Shown: positions 11,640 to 23,599 of the stretch, piece by piece
Layout: every line of letters begins with the position of its first letter
Position numbering within the stretch: position 1 is the first letter of the stretch
From: Rugalucina vietnamica
Lineage: Eukaryota; Mollusca; Bivalvia; Lucinida; Lucinidae
DNA: 64,000 bases
Direction of reading: 5' to 3'
Assembly: GCA_964017185.1 (NCBI GenBank)
Contig: OZ024872.1
Coordinates: forward strand, 56,785,817-56,849,816
Position numbers and translations under genes: made by a program
The notes under the pieces: generated by a model
Told to the model about the DNA's origin: nothing
Seen by the model: only the letters and a program-made list of their open reading frames with translations
Database searches by the model: none

Positions 11640-11807
11640 TTGAATGCATTCTGATTGCAGATGGTGACGGCGGGAAACGCTAAACTTTGGTTGTAGTTTA
11701 TTTTGACGTTGACGCTGACTGGCCAGTCATAGTAGAACATCACCCGGTCAACTATCTGGTAACCTACGGCGCATACACAGGCGACCACGGTCACGATCCA
11801 CATCAAC
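11640..11807 (-). CDS. DEG/ENaC channel, exon 2 (TM1 and FPAVTICN)
   Basis: This exon encodes the first membrane-spanning helix of a DEG/ENaC (amiloride-sensitive, Na+-selective or peptide/acid-gated) channel subunit in the plasma membrane. The minus-strand acceptor is CGTTTACAG before 11807 and the donor is GTAAGC after 11640. One base (G) completes an Arg codon with any of the four upstream first exons, and 55 codons follow. They begin LMWIVTVVACVCAVGYQIV (TM1), continue VMFYYDWPVSVNVKINYNQ, and end with LAFPAVTICNQNAF. The FPAVTICN motif just outside TM1 is the hallmark of the family. The exon leaves in phase 2 into exon 3. No other copy of this exon is visible in the window although four first exons are. 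Family assignment is firm, but the ligand or subfamily (FMRFamide-gated, acid-sensing, pickpocket-like) cannot be told from these exons. Confidence 0.92.
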
Positions 11808-11818
11808 CTGTAAACGAG

Positions 11819-11940
11819 AGGAGCCGCTGCACGAGAAAACCAACAATTTGGGTTTCCGACCAGATCAGAAACAGAAAAAGGCTAGAAATTGGAAATTTCG
11901 AATCTATGAAGATGAATGATAGTATTATCTTTGTAGCGAA
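11819..11940 (-). mobile_element. truncated GAGCC-type palindromic MITE in intron 1
   Basis: GAGCCGCTGCACGAGAAAACC and the following TTTCCGACCAG and GGCTAGAAATTGGAAATTTC match one half of the family dominating 56-64 kb. The copy stops at about 11940, where the composite foldback element begins. It lies only about 10 bp from the exon 2 acceptor. Confidence 0.65.
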
Positions 11941-12790
11941 AACATATACTTTACAGTGAAAACCTATGTATATCAAAACTTGAAAAAATGGTATTTTCAT
12001 TGATATGAAATTTCACTGATATCAAATCTCACTGATATTAAAAGTAACTAGTGACTGTTATCACATACTTTGACCTATATTTCCACATACTTTGACCTAT
12101 ATTTCCAGCGATAACCTCAAGTTTGCATATGTGATAATGCGTTTCCCGCCCTCTGGTTATCGGCACGGGCGGGCTGATAACCGGGAACCATGCAATTTGA
12201 ATGGAGAGAGGTTATCATGCACGCATGCGACGTTGTCGCGCGACGAAATATGTGACGTCAAGTGAAATGACGTTACGTCAATTTAATGGCGCCATTTTCT
12301 TTTTCTACACAGAAATCGACAATTTTTCGCATTTCTACATAAAAATTCTTTCAAATAGAAGATTTTAAGATGTGATAAACAGATTATAACATGAACATTT
12401 TGGTCATCACCCTTAGTATCAACCCTCGACCATTATCAGCCCTCGAGCTAAAGCTCTCTGGCTTGATAATGGAGTCTCGGGTTGATACTGCGGGCGATTA
12501 CCAAAATGCCCATGTGATAATAATCTCTAAATATCAGTCTATATCTTCACTGTAGATTTTGGATTACTTCTGACGTTTCCATTTACTTGACGTCATTAAA
12601 TTTGTCTCACTTCAGAAATTGAAACGCCTATAACTCCGTTATTTATGAATGAAAACATAAAGTGTGGGTATTCATTTCCTTAGTTAGAACGTAAGGAACA
12701 ATGTGGTACCAAAATTATTTGTGTTTTCAAAAATGTTTGGTTTTTGCATTTTCCCCTCCTGCCATGTGAATTGGAAAATGCCCGTTTATT
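11940..12790 (-). mobile_element. composite foldback element, reverse copy
   Basis: It starts with CTTTACAGTGAAAACCTATG and repeated GATATCA-type motifs (ACTAGTGAC), matching the inverted right end at 31950-32075. The central palindromic module (12375-12530; CATTTTGG...CCAAAATG with TATCAACCCTCGA / TCGGGTTGATAC) is followed by CTGACGTTTCCATTTACTTG. The end carries GGTACCAAAATTATTTGTG and GGAAAATGCCCG, which invert 30660-30745. No open frame. Confidence 0.75.
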
Positions 12791-13534
12791 TTATAGTTAT
12801 GGGTATGTAAAAGTGAAAATATAGCTACATGAATATAACCAAAATGGAAGTGTCCTACACGTACCAAATCCGCTCACACACTCCAATAAGCGCACACTAT
12901 ACATTGTAATTGTCTAACATCAAGGTTAATCATAGCACACCATACAACACAATTGGAAACATAAAAATTCTGTCAATTCCAAATATGCACTAAAAACAAA
13001 TCAAGGCTAAAACTATACAAGAACAAATGTTTGGAATGGGTACTTACATAATGCATAAGCAGATGAATTAAAAATTAACATACAAGATCTTGGCCTAATT
13101 TTGCAAAATGGGTTAACTTGAAAATACAGAGTAGATTCTACTTCAACAATCATGACAATGCTAAAATCTGGACAACAATTATTTCACAAAGAGTGATGCC
13201 GGAAATACGCTACAGTACAGTGCCAATTTAGGAAGAAATCACTAAGTTGCTTTTAACCTTACACTATTTTTAAGGTTTTGTAGATAAATGAGGACAATGT
13301 TTATTGCCTGGGCTGCCAGCCAGCACGTTAAGTGTTTGGTCCACTTGCGCTGTCTAGTGCAGAAACACCTCTTCATAAGAACTTACTTCTTAAATAAGCA
13401 TCCCCACCAAAAGAAATCTATCTTTTATCTATAAACACCTGCATACAATTCTAATGGTTCATTTTGGTCAACGATTGCGTGGGTTGTTTTAAAACAATAT
13501 CAAGTTGCTCTTTGTAGATTGTATTAGTAAGAAA
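12791..13534. other. intron 1 sequence, nothing seen
   Basis: AT-rich sequence between the nearest first exon (15170) and exon 2 (11807). No open frame, repeat or RNA gene recognised. Confidence 0.4.
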
Positions 13535-13870
13535 GAAAGTAAGTAAAAAGGTACAAGTAGGCAACGATCAGGAAATGGCGCTCAGGAAGAAATTTCCACT
13601 CCAGAAAACCGAGGTGGAAAAAAAAGCTAAATTGTCAATTAGGTACTTATACTTAAAAAACATATCGTAAGCAGAGTGGGTAGCTATTTCCCAATAGCCG
13701 GCCACTCAATTACCCGAACTTAACCAAAACTATGAAAATGTACATAAGGTTCAAACAGCACAAAACTTCGACTCCAAAACATAAAACAGATAGAACCACA
13801 ACAGAAGTACCAGATTGGAACGATCACCAACATAATCACTGGGGGGACTAAAATCGATTTTACAGGGCCC
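13535..13870 (+). repeat. dispersed repeat, about 330 bp, full copy
   Basis: It contains GGTACAAGTAGGCAACGATC, CCGAGGTGGAAA, AGTGGGTAGCTATTTCCCAA, CGGCCACTCAATTACC and ACATAAAACAGATAGAACC. A paralogous copy at 19985-20311 is absent from the matching position near 42900, which shows that this is a mobile unit. Its 3' part also abuts each of the three right-hand first exons (38212, 47030, 55040). Confidence 0.7.
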
Positions 13871-15169
13871 CAACCTCACCCTCACCTCCTGCAGTGGTTC
13901 ACAACATTTAGTTAGTTGTTCGGTCCTCGTGGTGAATCTCTAACTAGTCAATGAATCACCAAAGACAAACAAACAAATCATGATAACTACCATGATGAAT
14001 CAAAAACGAGGACTTACAGATTCAGTAAGCTGCGCGACGATTGAGATCCCTGGGCGCCGAATAACTTACTGAAATCCGGAGCAAAAGAAAAACACCAGTT
14101 GAGCCCTGGTGGGACAATTCTTTACTTTAAGAGGGTGGTCAAATTGACATATCCAATCTTCTTTGGGGGGCCCGCTTGAACAAGTTAACATAATATTTAT
14201 ATTTCATTAAATCAGACAATCTGCATACGATACCGTATACATTCCTCTTCCCATAAACATAAGTTCAAAATCTAAAAAGCCCACTTAACTCCCTCTGAGT
14301 TGTAGACACGTTTCACGCCAAATCCGAACATGATCGGTCGCGATGATGTGTATTCAGAATGTATCTTTTTCAATCGCAAAGTTATGAAACCACGTGTTCA
14401 AATGCCTATAGGTGAAAGTAATTAATGGCGCATTAAGAAAGAAATTCCCACTCCTAAAACTGGCAGGCAAATGGAGATCCCTGGGTGCCAAACAACATCA
14501 CTGACTTTGGAGCAAAACAAATACACCAGTTAAACCACGATGGGCTAAGCAACAGACATGAAGCTCCAACACCAACCAACTAAAATGAATAGCTGTAAGT
14601 CGGGACCATCATAGAGTCTGACGCCCTACCCACCGGTGTAAAATTAAAGGCAGCATAGTTATCAGCCGTGATGCATATAGACTGTCGGATCACATATAAT
14701 TTATATCATATACGTTTGTAAAATGCAATGATTTTTTTCTAAACTGATCAGAAAAAAAGTAAAGGTGTGTTTATTTAATTTACAATCTGCTGAATTATTA
14801 AGGAGGCTATGAAATAAAGAGATTACAACTGAAGTGCGACGAACTGTGATATTGGCACTTTCTGTTAGTCTATAAAGTTCATAAAAATCTCATATGCAAT
14901 ATTTTCAGTTTATATGCATCCATTTACCCCACATATAGAGGGGGTTTATAATCAAAGATAATCAGACATAGGTCGCAGTAGGACAGCAATGTTCTATTTC
15001 CAAAGGCTCGTTTAAAAAATTCATGTGAAATGACAACTCTGGTATTTTTATCCAGTCAAAAGGGCATACCTGCCGCCTTTCGCTGTGTGGTAAACAGAGG
15101 GAGGACGGTTACAAGAATTCTTACCTAATTCATGCAACAGTATTTATATACACATGCATGTAGGCTTAC
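13871..15169. other. intron 1 sequence, no gene seen
   Basis: 13900-13980 looks like a SINE tail (ACAAACAAACAAATC). 14020-14115 and 14450-14580 share CCCTGGGYGCC and GCAAAAYAAAAACACCAGTT as two diverged copies of one repeat. Nothing coding. Confidence 0.4.
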
Positions 15170-15294
15170 CTTCGACCAAAGGAATCGGACAACGCAACGT
15201 ATCTCAACCCATGACAAGTTGTATTCGCTGAGAACTGAATCAGAGCTTTTTTCCAGCTTATCGCTTTTTCACTCGTAGAATACTTTTCTGCCAT
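15170..15294 (-). CDS. DEG/ENaC channel, candidate first exon (nearest, diverged)
   Basis: A 125-nt exon runs from an ATG at 15294 to a donor (AAG|GTAAGCC) after 15170. It encodes 41 residues plus two bases: a short cytosolic N-terminus, then ALIQFSANTTCHGLRYVAL and SDSFGR. The His-Gly pair, preceded by a Thr and followed by Leu-Arg-Tyr, is the conserved DEG/ENaC N-terminal gating motif just before TM1. The exon ends in phase 2 and joins exon 2 in frame to give Arg then LMWIV. It is the first exon closest to exon 2 (3.4 kb) and therefore the most likely native one. It is clearly diverged from the three right-hand copies, with a different and shorter tail before the motif. Confidence 0.8.
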
Positions 15295-16845
15295 GATAAA
15301 CAAACTTTGTTTTTGCAAATTATATTGTCTTATTTGTAAATAAACTGATTATTTTCGCAATGGAGCCTGTTTACAATTGGAATTATTTTTCGTATTATCT
15401 ACATGTACAGCTTATAGTCTAGGTTTTGCTTCTTCTCTGAATCACCATCTCATACTTAGATTTACACATGTTAGCTAACATAGTGCATGGCTGATTTCTA
15501 ATTTATACGATTTATTTTCCCACTCAATTACTGGATTTTCGGATGAAGCAATCCCAGTGTCTTACACTGCGTTCTAGTATATATTTTTAACGAAACAAAC
15601 TTTTCACAACTAGGAAAACTCCATAATTTTATAAGAATTATATGTGTTACACACAAGTCAACCAAATGTCATAAAAATAACAAATGTCCGTCCCGTACCA
15701 GTACTTATTAAGTCAGTAAAATCTCTAATGATTTCTACAGTACATCATTAATACATTAATTCTGATATTTCCTCCTAAGCGACAAGATAATTGTTCAATC
15801 AATGGCAGAATTAATTCATTTACCACTTATAATTATTCTATAAATGTAGGTCCAATATTCGCCTAGAATTGCTGGTTTCAACCTATTAGTACTGGAAATA
15901 AATATTATTTGAGGCTATGTTACCAAATGGCCGTTAACTAAAATATGTGTCCGTTAATTCAAACGACTTGGCGCATATGAAAATAAAGGTTGTGTATGCC
16001 TGTATAACTGTAACATTTAAAAGCGTATGATGGACTTAATACACATCAACATTCTTTAGCGCGCCAATGTCTCATCGAAAATGCCCAGTAAGTGTGCACA
16101 TTTCCCAGTTTTCTTTCCTGTTTATTTACTATACAGATTCACGCCAAGAGTTTGAAAAAGTGGGCGTGATTTTCCCTATACGTCTCGTTGTAGTTTTACT
16201 AGATTCTAGTAATTAAAAAATTTAAAGCCATACGTCCTATAGGTGTGTTCATTTTTTTAATTTACTAGCATCGCTGTTGTAGGTAAATCTATTTAAACTC
16301 AGTACACTTGGTAAAGGTAAAAAATAGGACAAACCAACCTCGTTCTCCTGCGTTTCAGAACACGAAGTCTGGAGCCTGCAGTATGACGCATTTAACCCAA
16401 ATTTGACGAATGGATTTTCCTACATCATTATCATTAGGGTGAGTCCACTTTCATTTTTAGGGGCGTCAGAAGTGACTTTTTAATTTTATTCAAGTTTTCG
16501 ATGAAAATTCTCTAAGCGTTCTGCAGCGTCACATCTGGGGCTTTTCTATTTGCCTATGTTCCATAAAAGGGACGCCAGGCTTAATGTAATCATTAGGAAC
16601 TACAGAAATGTTACAAGTAACTGCATCATGCAGACGAACGATATTGTTTCCTAATTATAACCAAACAACATTCCTTATTTGTCAAAGCTTATCTAATTAA
16701 TAACGCGAAATTGGGTTTTAAAGAATGAAGGGAACATACAAAAATGTAAATTTAGATAGATCTTCATTTAAACTGAAGTTGCAGATCGCCTTTGAAAAGC
16801 TCCTGTTAATACCATTCTCATATCTGAGAAATACGTAATCTCAGG
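15295..16845. other. upstream region of the nearest first exon
   Basis: The promoter of the DEG/ENaC transcript starting at 15294 would lie here on the minus strand. I see no convincing TATA box, repeat or open frame. Confidence 0.35.
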
Positions 16846-17096
16846 CTTTAAACATGGTACTGTCTGAAGTCAGAAGTTCATAATAATAAGAGTTATAAAC
16901 TCCTGCTGAAGTAAAGCTATATTTTCTCAGTACTAAGAAATTTAGATTAAAACTTGAGCCGCTTTTGCAGTCAGTGCCAAAAATATATATAACTAAATAC
17001 TTGTTAGTTATCATCTAGACTATCATTCGAACTCCTTATCTAAAGGAACATTCGATTTGTAATTACAAGTTGTTCTTCGTGCTGGTTAATCTGTCT

Positions 17097-17340
17097 GGAC
17101 CCAGTTGTTCAAAGCATCGTTAGCTTAACGATATCGTTAAGACATAAATTTGTTAGCAAATAATCAGCTAAAGTAACAAATACACTGTTATTTTTTGTTG
17201 AAAAAATGTGAGAATCCTTTGCAGTGCAAAGGATTCTCACATTTTTTCAACAAAAAATAACAGTGTATTTGTAATATTAATGTTTGAAATTTTAACGAAA
17301 CGTTAACTAACGACGTCGTTAGTTTTGAACAACTGGGCCC
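17097..17340. mobile_element. foldback MITE with CCAGTTGTTCAAA ends and a 48-bp perfect hairpin
   Basis: The ends GGACCCAGTTGTTCAAA and TTTGAACAACTGGGCCC are inverted. Inside, 17176-17223 is perfectly complementary to 17225-17272 around a single central G. The paralogous block is empty here: CTGTCTGG joins TTGTTTAG directly near 42103. The target duplication is short or imperfect. No open frame. Confidence 0.88.
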
Positions 17341-18052
17341 AGGTTGTTTAGTTTGAAATGAATATTGCTTCAGAAAGTTGTCTTGCGATTAGAACGGAAA
17401 CAAAAGAGTTTATTTTCTGAAATTACTTTGCATTAACTTGTAAATGTTTGCACCTCACGCAACTAAAATATTTTTTCATGGGAAGAAAGCCTTTTGATGC
17501 ATTCAATAATAATCAATTTCAAAGAATTCAATATTTAAAAAAGCTATTCGACACAGATGATACTGATCAACATAAGGGATATGAAGTGATTTTACATTGC
17601 TTGACGGCACCAACTTACATCTACGTATCTAGTTGAGAAATGTAAATATTGAGCCATAAGCTGATAAGGCAATAATGGTGTTATAATGCCGTCATTATTT
17701 ACAATATTCAGCATTCTGAAATTCCAATAAAATATGGCAATAAGATCACTATATTAGCAATGTGCCTCATCTCACACTCATAACATTTAAATCAATTGAG
17801 AAACAAGCAAAGACTACATACTATACCCATTTTCTATTCTACAATACATCTATATATTCTCAGAAGCAGAACAAGCAGTTTCTGGAAGCAAATAAGATTA
17901 AAACTTGAGCCGTTTTGCAGTTTGTGCCAAGAAAATATCTATATCTAAATAATTGCTAGTTTTCATCTATCACTGAATCTCGTTATCTAAAAGAACATTT
18001 GATTTCACTTTACAAGTTGTTGTTCGTGTGGGTTAGTCTGTCTGGGTGTTAA

Positions 18053-19926
18053 GGATGTTCGCTGCCAATGAAAAAGTATTCAAACTTTTTTTTTCTAACC
18101 ACTCTTTCTTGATTCCAAAATACAACACAAGACATTTGAAAACAAAATAAATATAGGGTAGTGTGCATTTTTTCATGTTACAGGCCTCTGAATGAGACCT
18201 CTGAGCACCATGTTTGGTAAAATTAATTTAATTTTTAATTCTTTGAAACATACTTGTCTTGAACAAAAATACACCTAGAATGCTTTCAAAAGTCATAATA
18301 CGAGGGTGATCCAAGAAGTAATGCGAACAAATGTGTAATTTCTTTCATCATTGCCGTTTTTCAAGATAGTTTACATCAGAATTATGATGCATTATCGAAT
18401 TTTCCAGATCCGATTACTATTTTGACTGAATCGCATATCAACCCTCGTTGCCTAGCAACAAGAGAATGCAAGGTAAATGACCATGGCCACGATTAAAATT
18501 GATTTTATTTATGTACTGCAGTGTCATATGCAAAGCACAATTACGTCAATAAGCGTTTTATTCCAAAGTACAATAATCCCTTGAATAGATTTACAGTACA
18601 TAACTTTATTAGTTTAACACAGCGCAAATTATTGAGGTTTGGCTATCTGTACCCCCTAGAATTTGAGTCAATTTTGATCTCTCAAAATCTCCACATTTTC
18701 ATCAACGTCTATTCTACTTAACCAAAAAGGTTAAATCCCATACAATATTTATCTTTTTAATAAAAATTCTTCGTTGTGATAGGCTGTGGGCATAAATATC
18801 GATATTTACAATCTTATCGGAGTCAAATATACGCACGAATTAAAGGTATTTGTCGTACTTCGGCGAAATTGTGATATTTTTGTCAGATGCCGTTGCTAGG
18901 CAACATAGAATAGTCCTTGCTGATCTTTGCATTTCGCTTTCTCTATTATTCCCAAACATAAGGCATATGTAACACAACTGATATGATTTGTATGTATATA
19001 AATGTCAATTTAATAAATTGGAGCACAAAATCTTTCCCTGTACCCCTAACAAAATTGAGATTTTCAGTCAATTTCGCGTCCATTTCGACTTCGGGTCGAC
19101 AAATCAAATAATCCTTAAATTTCAATTCGTCATCCGAACTTCATGATATTGCGCCTAATAACTGCACATACATACACGTGTACACATGCCAAATTATTTA
19201 ATTGTATCTGCGTTGGTTACTAAAATACAGTTGTGTTCGCATTACTTCTTGGATCACCCACGTATTTACGTAGCGCAGACAATTTTGAACCAAAAACATA
19301 GAAAAATTTGCAACTTGGAGTGGATGACAAAATTTTACGATTCCTTTTCCAACCCTACTCCCATACCTGAAAAGTCGGAAAAAATCAATATTTTGAAATG
19401 TACCAAACCCATATTTGTTGCAAACTTTTTCTTGTATTTTCACACAACATAGAACTTGGTAATATTGTTCGAATAAAAGAAAGAAATATATAGGGTAGTG
19501 AGCGTATTAGAGAGAACCAACAACTTGAAAATCGCCATTTTCAGCCTTTTTTCGGCTGTTTTGTTTCTAAAAGCCCATTTCATAAAACCGCCTTAACTTT
19601 TAAAACCAGCACACTAAACTTAGAAGACCATGTACACATATATTGCTGCTAAAATAAACATCGAATTAGTGCAATTAATTTGAAGATGTGTAATATTCAA
19701 GTTTAATCTACCCTACCCCCTAAATTTTACTGACAACTAAAATTTTCTGAAAAGTTGCAGAAAATGGGGTGAAAAAAAATGAAGTTTTTTAGATTGACAA
19801 CTTTCATTGCTCATTCAATGCATATTATCAATATGTATCCAAATATGAAATATTAGGAAAATATCTGCAACCGTTTAAAAGAAAAACCGGAAGTTCCGAA
19901 ATGTCAAATGTTAGCAGCGAACATCC
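18053..19926. mobile_element. TTAA-flanked non-autonomous DNA transposon, 1.87 kb
   Basis: The ends GGATGTTCGCTGC and GCAGCGAACATCC are inverted and sit between TTAA at 18049-18052 and TTAA at 19927-19930. The paralogous block has a single TTAA at 42824-42827. TTAA target duplication is characteristic of piggyBac- and Kolobok-type elements, and which applies cannot be decided without a transposase. No long open frame, and another element is nested at 18301. Confidence 0.88.
18301..19262. mobile_element. nested TA-flanked element (Tc1/mariner type), 962 bp
   Basis: The ends CGAGGGTGATCCAAGAAGTA and its complement (TACTTCTTGGATCACCCACG) are about 32 bp with few differences. They are flanked by TA at 18299-18300 and 19263-19264. 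The ends resemble Tc1/mariner-type termini. The interior has only short frames (to 88 codons), so it is non-autonomous or decayed. It lies wholly inside the TTAA element and is therefore younger than that insertion. Confidence 0.85.
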
Positions 19927-19984
19927 TTAAGTTTGCATTGAATTAATATGTAGATCTCTCGTCTGTTGTCTGTTGATAAGTTAC

Positions 19985-20311
19985 GTAGCAAAGAAAACAA
20001 GTACAAGTAGGCAAAGATCAGGAAAAGGCGCACTCAGAAAAAGACTCCCTATCCAAAAACCAAGGTGGGTAAAAACCAAACTAACAATCAGGTACTTATA
20101 CCATGAAAACAGTTTGTAAGCCGAATGAGCAGCTATTTTCCCAATAGGTGGCCACTCAGTTACCTTAACTGAACTAAAAATATGCAAACATACATAAGGC
20201 ACCAACAGCACAAAAATATTTTAAACACCAAGACATAAAACAAAAAGAACCACCACAGAAGTATCGACTTGGAACGATCAGTAACACAAAGTTACTGGCG
20301 GGTTTAAATCG
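19985..20311 (+). repeat. dispersed 330-bp repeat inserted in block 1
   Basis: It shares AACAAGTACAAGTAGGCAAA, GGCCACTCAGTTACC and ACATAAAACAAAAAGAACC with 13535-13870. The partner block runs from GTTACGACGCAAACAG directly to ATCAAAAGATTTGAAATAAT near 42900 without it. Confidence 0.7.
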
Positions 20312-20481
20312 AGCATCAAAAGATTTGAAATAATTTTAAGACATCGTCGTCAATCATACCCACTAGAGCAAAAATTCAGGAAAAAAAGAATTTTACCGAA
20401 TCGGCTTCAGTTCAAAACATGAAGACATGAAAGTTTGATTTTTTTGTTGTTTCGGATCTCCCTCTGTTGCTTATGATAGGC

Positions 20482-20718
20482 TTACGAAAACTTGTCCACT
20501 TGTCCATGCAATATAAAAAGTTTTTTTGAGTTGTAAAAAAAAAATGAAAATTTTCTGTACAAAAATTTTGATATTTTTGCTCAAAACATAGATTGTAGGA
20601 GGCGGTTCTAACGAGTACCCACAATCTATTGTTTGGAGCAAAAATAAGAAAAAATAGGTATACCCCCAAAAGTGGGGTTTAAGGGGGTATACATTTCACT
20701 GACATGTTATCCTAATGA
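20482..20718 (+). mobile_element. hairpin MITE, copy C
   Basis: Left end TTACGAAAACTTGTCC, right end GACATGTTATCCTAATGA. The central palindrome is shortened on the left arm (GATTGTAGGAGGCGGTTC). The partner block lacks it at about 43290, where GATAGGCT runs into ACGTTATTTCATTGTGAC. Confidence 0.8.
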
Positions 20719-21465
20719 TACGTTATTTCATTGTGACAATCTCTTGGCAGTGACATTTCCATTTGTCTAGGATTATAAAATAGATTTTAATTCAAACCGA
20801 AACGAAAGATGCTGATCAGCGTGACTAGGTAGTACTGCCGCATGATAGCTAAGCAAAAAGCAGACCCTTTCCTTTTGTTGTGACTAGAATACTTGAATTG
20901 AATTTCACTGAGCTGTGGCTTCGTCTGGTAATTGTACGTGTATTTTGCATTAAATATACTTTTAATTAATGTTAATCGTCAAGGGAGCCGCTGTGATTAG
21001 AAAATTATTTTGAATTGATTTGGCGTTCCATAAAATGGAATAAATAATTTAAAAACGCTTTATGACGTCGTAGACTATCGGTCGAACTGACAAATTAGTG
21101 CAGTTTAGTTTCAGGGCAAGTGAAACGTGAACAAGGCACTTGTAAGCGTCGTAATTAATTAACGCAATCTTCGTGAAACAGAACCGATATTACAAGTCAC
21201 AATTTTTAGCCACATGTACATCAGGGAAATCAACTCTCTCTAGGACCAGCACGCAACTGTACGGACAATACATGTACACAATGTGCGACATAAAAAAACA
21301 ACTTAAACTGCATGAGAATTACACCCACATTCAGTCAGTTACATTGTATAGTAAGCAAATGACATGAACAATGAATTCAATGTATTTTATGGGAGCAAGG
21401 CAGGCATTTACAGGGTCGCCACCCAATTCTATTTTACTGGTGACCTTGCTCTGTCCAAGAAAATA

Positions 21466-22770
21466 CGAGGGATGTTCTTTAATTCTTGTCATCGACCCCA
21501 TTTCTCCTTAACCAGCACCTGTACCAGAGCAAAAAGACTTGGTAATTATAGAGGGGTTCTTTGCGATCTATTGAAATCACCCAACAATTTTAGGACGGTG
21601 CAATTTATCATAGCAAACTGAGACTCAAAAGAGGGGCATCCTAATGACACTGCAAATACCTTCTTCTTCCTGTCCCAATAAACAGTATAATGTTTGAATT
21701 AAAAGGGTTAGAATCACGATTTTATACCTGTGGGATCTCCATAACCTTGAAAACGCATTGGTCGAAAGTTATTTTCCTAAAACAGAAATTACAAGTTTTA
21801 CGAGAGCTGTAAACATAGTACTATGCCAGTTTTTACGTGTTGATAAATTGACTGAACGTCGGAATAGAAGTTTCAGAGCCTAATAATTTCCTGGCCAGTT
21901 ATTACCCATCCAAAATGTTAATGCTGCTTTGTGTCAGATCTTTGCTGATTCCATTGATATAAGTTTTGGATTATTTATCCACTTAAATCTTGGTTTATGA
22001 GTAATAACATTTTGAAAGATAACACAAAATGTCAATGGGAGAGCTGCCCATACCACAATAATAGCATGTACAAATACTACTACAACTTCAAAAAATCTAT
22101 TTACTTGGTACGTTCTAGAAGCGTTTTGGTTGACGTTGTCAATCAAGAAATTTGACAGTGTTTTTATTATGATAGAGACGGACAGCTCTCTTAGAAATTA
22201 AGCACCTGTTCCACCTTACATGTGAAGGAAATGTTAAATTGCCTGTATAGTCACTTACTGCGAATGTCCATTTAGACCGTTTTAGACAAACTTGAGATAA
22301 CTATCACTTTGAGATATTCACCAGACAATCCAATTGACAAACTTTAAAACTACGAAAAGGTGTAACCTGTGCGGTAATTTTGAATGACGTATATTAACAA
22401 TATTATGACGTCATAAAGCAAGAGCAATAACTCTATAAAGTCAAAATAAAAATATTCTACAAAAGTGTTTTCTGCTGCTAATATGAATGACAACATAATG
22501 TGTAAAATAAAAGTGGACCTGTATATACTTTTGCGAAAGTTATAGTCTTTTCTATACTAGGGATCGAAATTACATATTGTAAATTAAATGAAAATTCCTG
22601 TACCCTGTTTTAAAATGCGATTACTATATGACCGTGCGTCGGACAGCAATAATTTTGATACCAATCTGATCAGAAAAGATTGGGCTTTTACCACATATGA
22701 ACAACATTCTCATTGATTGTCCACAGAAAAAATAATCAAGCAAGTGACAAGTATTAAAGAACATCCCTCG
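21466..22770. mobile_element. TA-flanked Tc1/mariner-type element, 1305 bp
   Basis: The inverted ends CGAGGGATGTTCTTTAAT / ATTAAAGAACATCCCTCG are flanked by TA at 21464-21465 and 22771-22772. The paralogous block has one TA at 46789-46790. Its length is that of a full mariner, but the longest frames inside are about 70 codons and carry no transposase motif I can see, so it is non-autonomous. The hydrophobic 70-residue minus frame at 21934-22146 is not supported as a gene. Confidence 0.85.
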
Positions 22771-22984
22771 TACTCTTGAGCAGTGACCAAGAACATGCGC
22801 ATTCAGGACAAGATTCCCGCCCTAAAACACAGGTGGGAAACAACCAAATAAGAAATAAATACTATGTAGATACTAGAAGTTAGAATCAAAAATGCATATT
22901 AATAAAACGATTAAAGTACTAAACAAGTATTAAAAGCAATGATCAGGAAATGATGCAATCAGAAAGAAAGTCCCACACAGAAAC

Positions 22985-23300
22985 AAGTAGCCCAAGGGCA
23001 ACGATCGCTCATCTGAGAGTCAAACAAGTACAGTCACTGGACAAAGTGGTTGGGTTTTCTTTTTTTACCATATATAGTTATTTTCCATTGTCTGGGAAAA
23101 GTTTCTATTGTGTGGGCAAACTATCTCTGAAAGGCGATGTCGTATTGATTAAACAAACTACCTAAATACACTCATTGAGCTCTATTTTTAGATGCATACA
23201 GATAAAATCTATTTTAGGAGATATGGTCAGATTTACACCTGGATTCACAGATGATTTGATGTTTGATACGGAGACTGGATATTGTTACAATTTGTTGCGT
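22985..23300. repeat. dispersed repeat terminus and unique sequence
   Basis: AGTAGCCCAAGGGCAACGAT begins a motif like that at 3236. Nothing coding follows. Confidence 0.35.
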
Positions 23301-23309
23301 AAATTTAGC

Positions 23310-23575
<266 letters not shown>

Positions 23576-23599
23576 TATGTGTTTTACTGAAGGTTTATA

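Larger units (their letters stand above)
16846..22985. repeat. segmental duplication block 1 (paralogue of 41848-47010)
   Basis: Colinear, highly similar segments run from TTTAAACATGGTACTGTCTG at 16848 (also 41855) to AAAGCAATGATCAGGAAATG at 22935 (also 46968). The block differs from its partner by discrete insertions at 17097, 18053, 19985, 20482 and 21466, each absent from the partner. After 22985 the match ends, just where the partner would lead to a first exon at 47397, so this block carries no first exon. Confidence 0.8.

Noticed and set aside
21934-22146. Hydrophobic 70-residue frame, considered as a channel TM1 exon
   Set aside because: No FPAVTIC-type motif and no fitting splice phase. 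It lies inside a TA-flanked element absent from the paralogous block.
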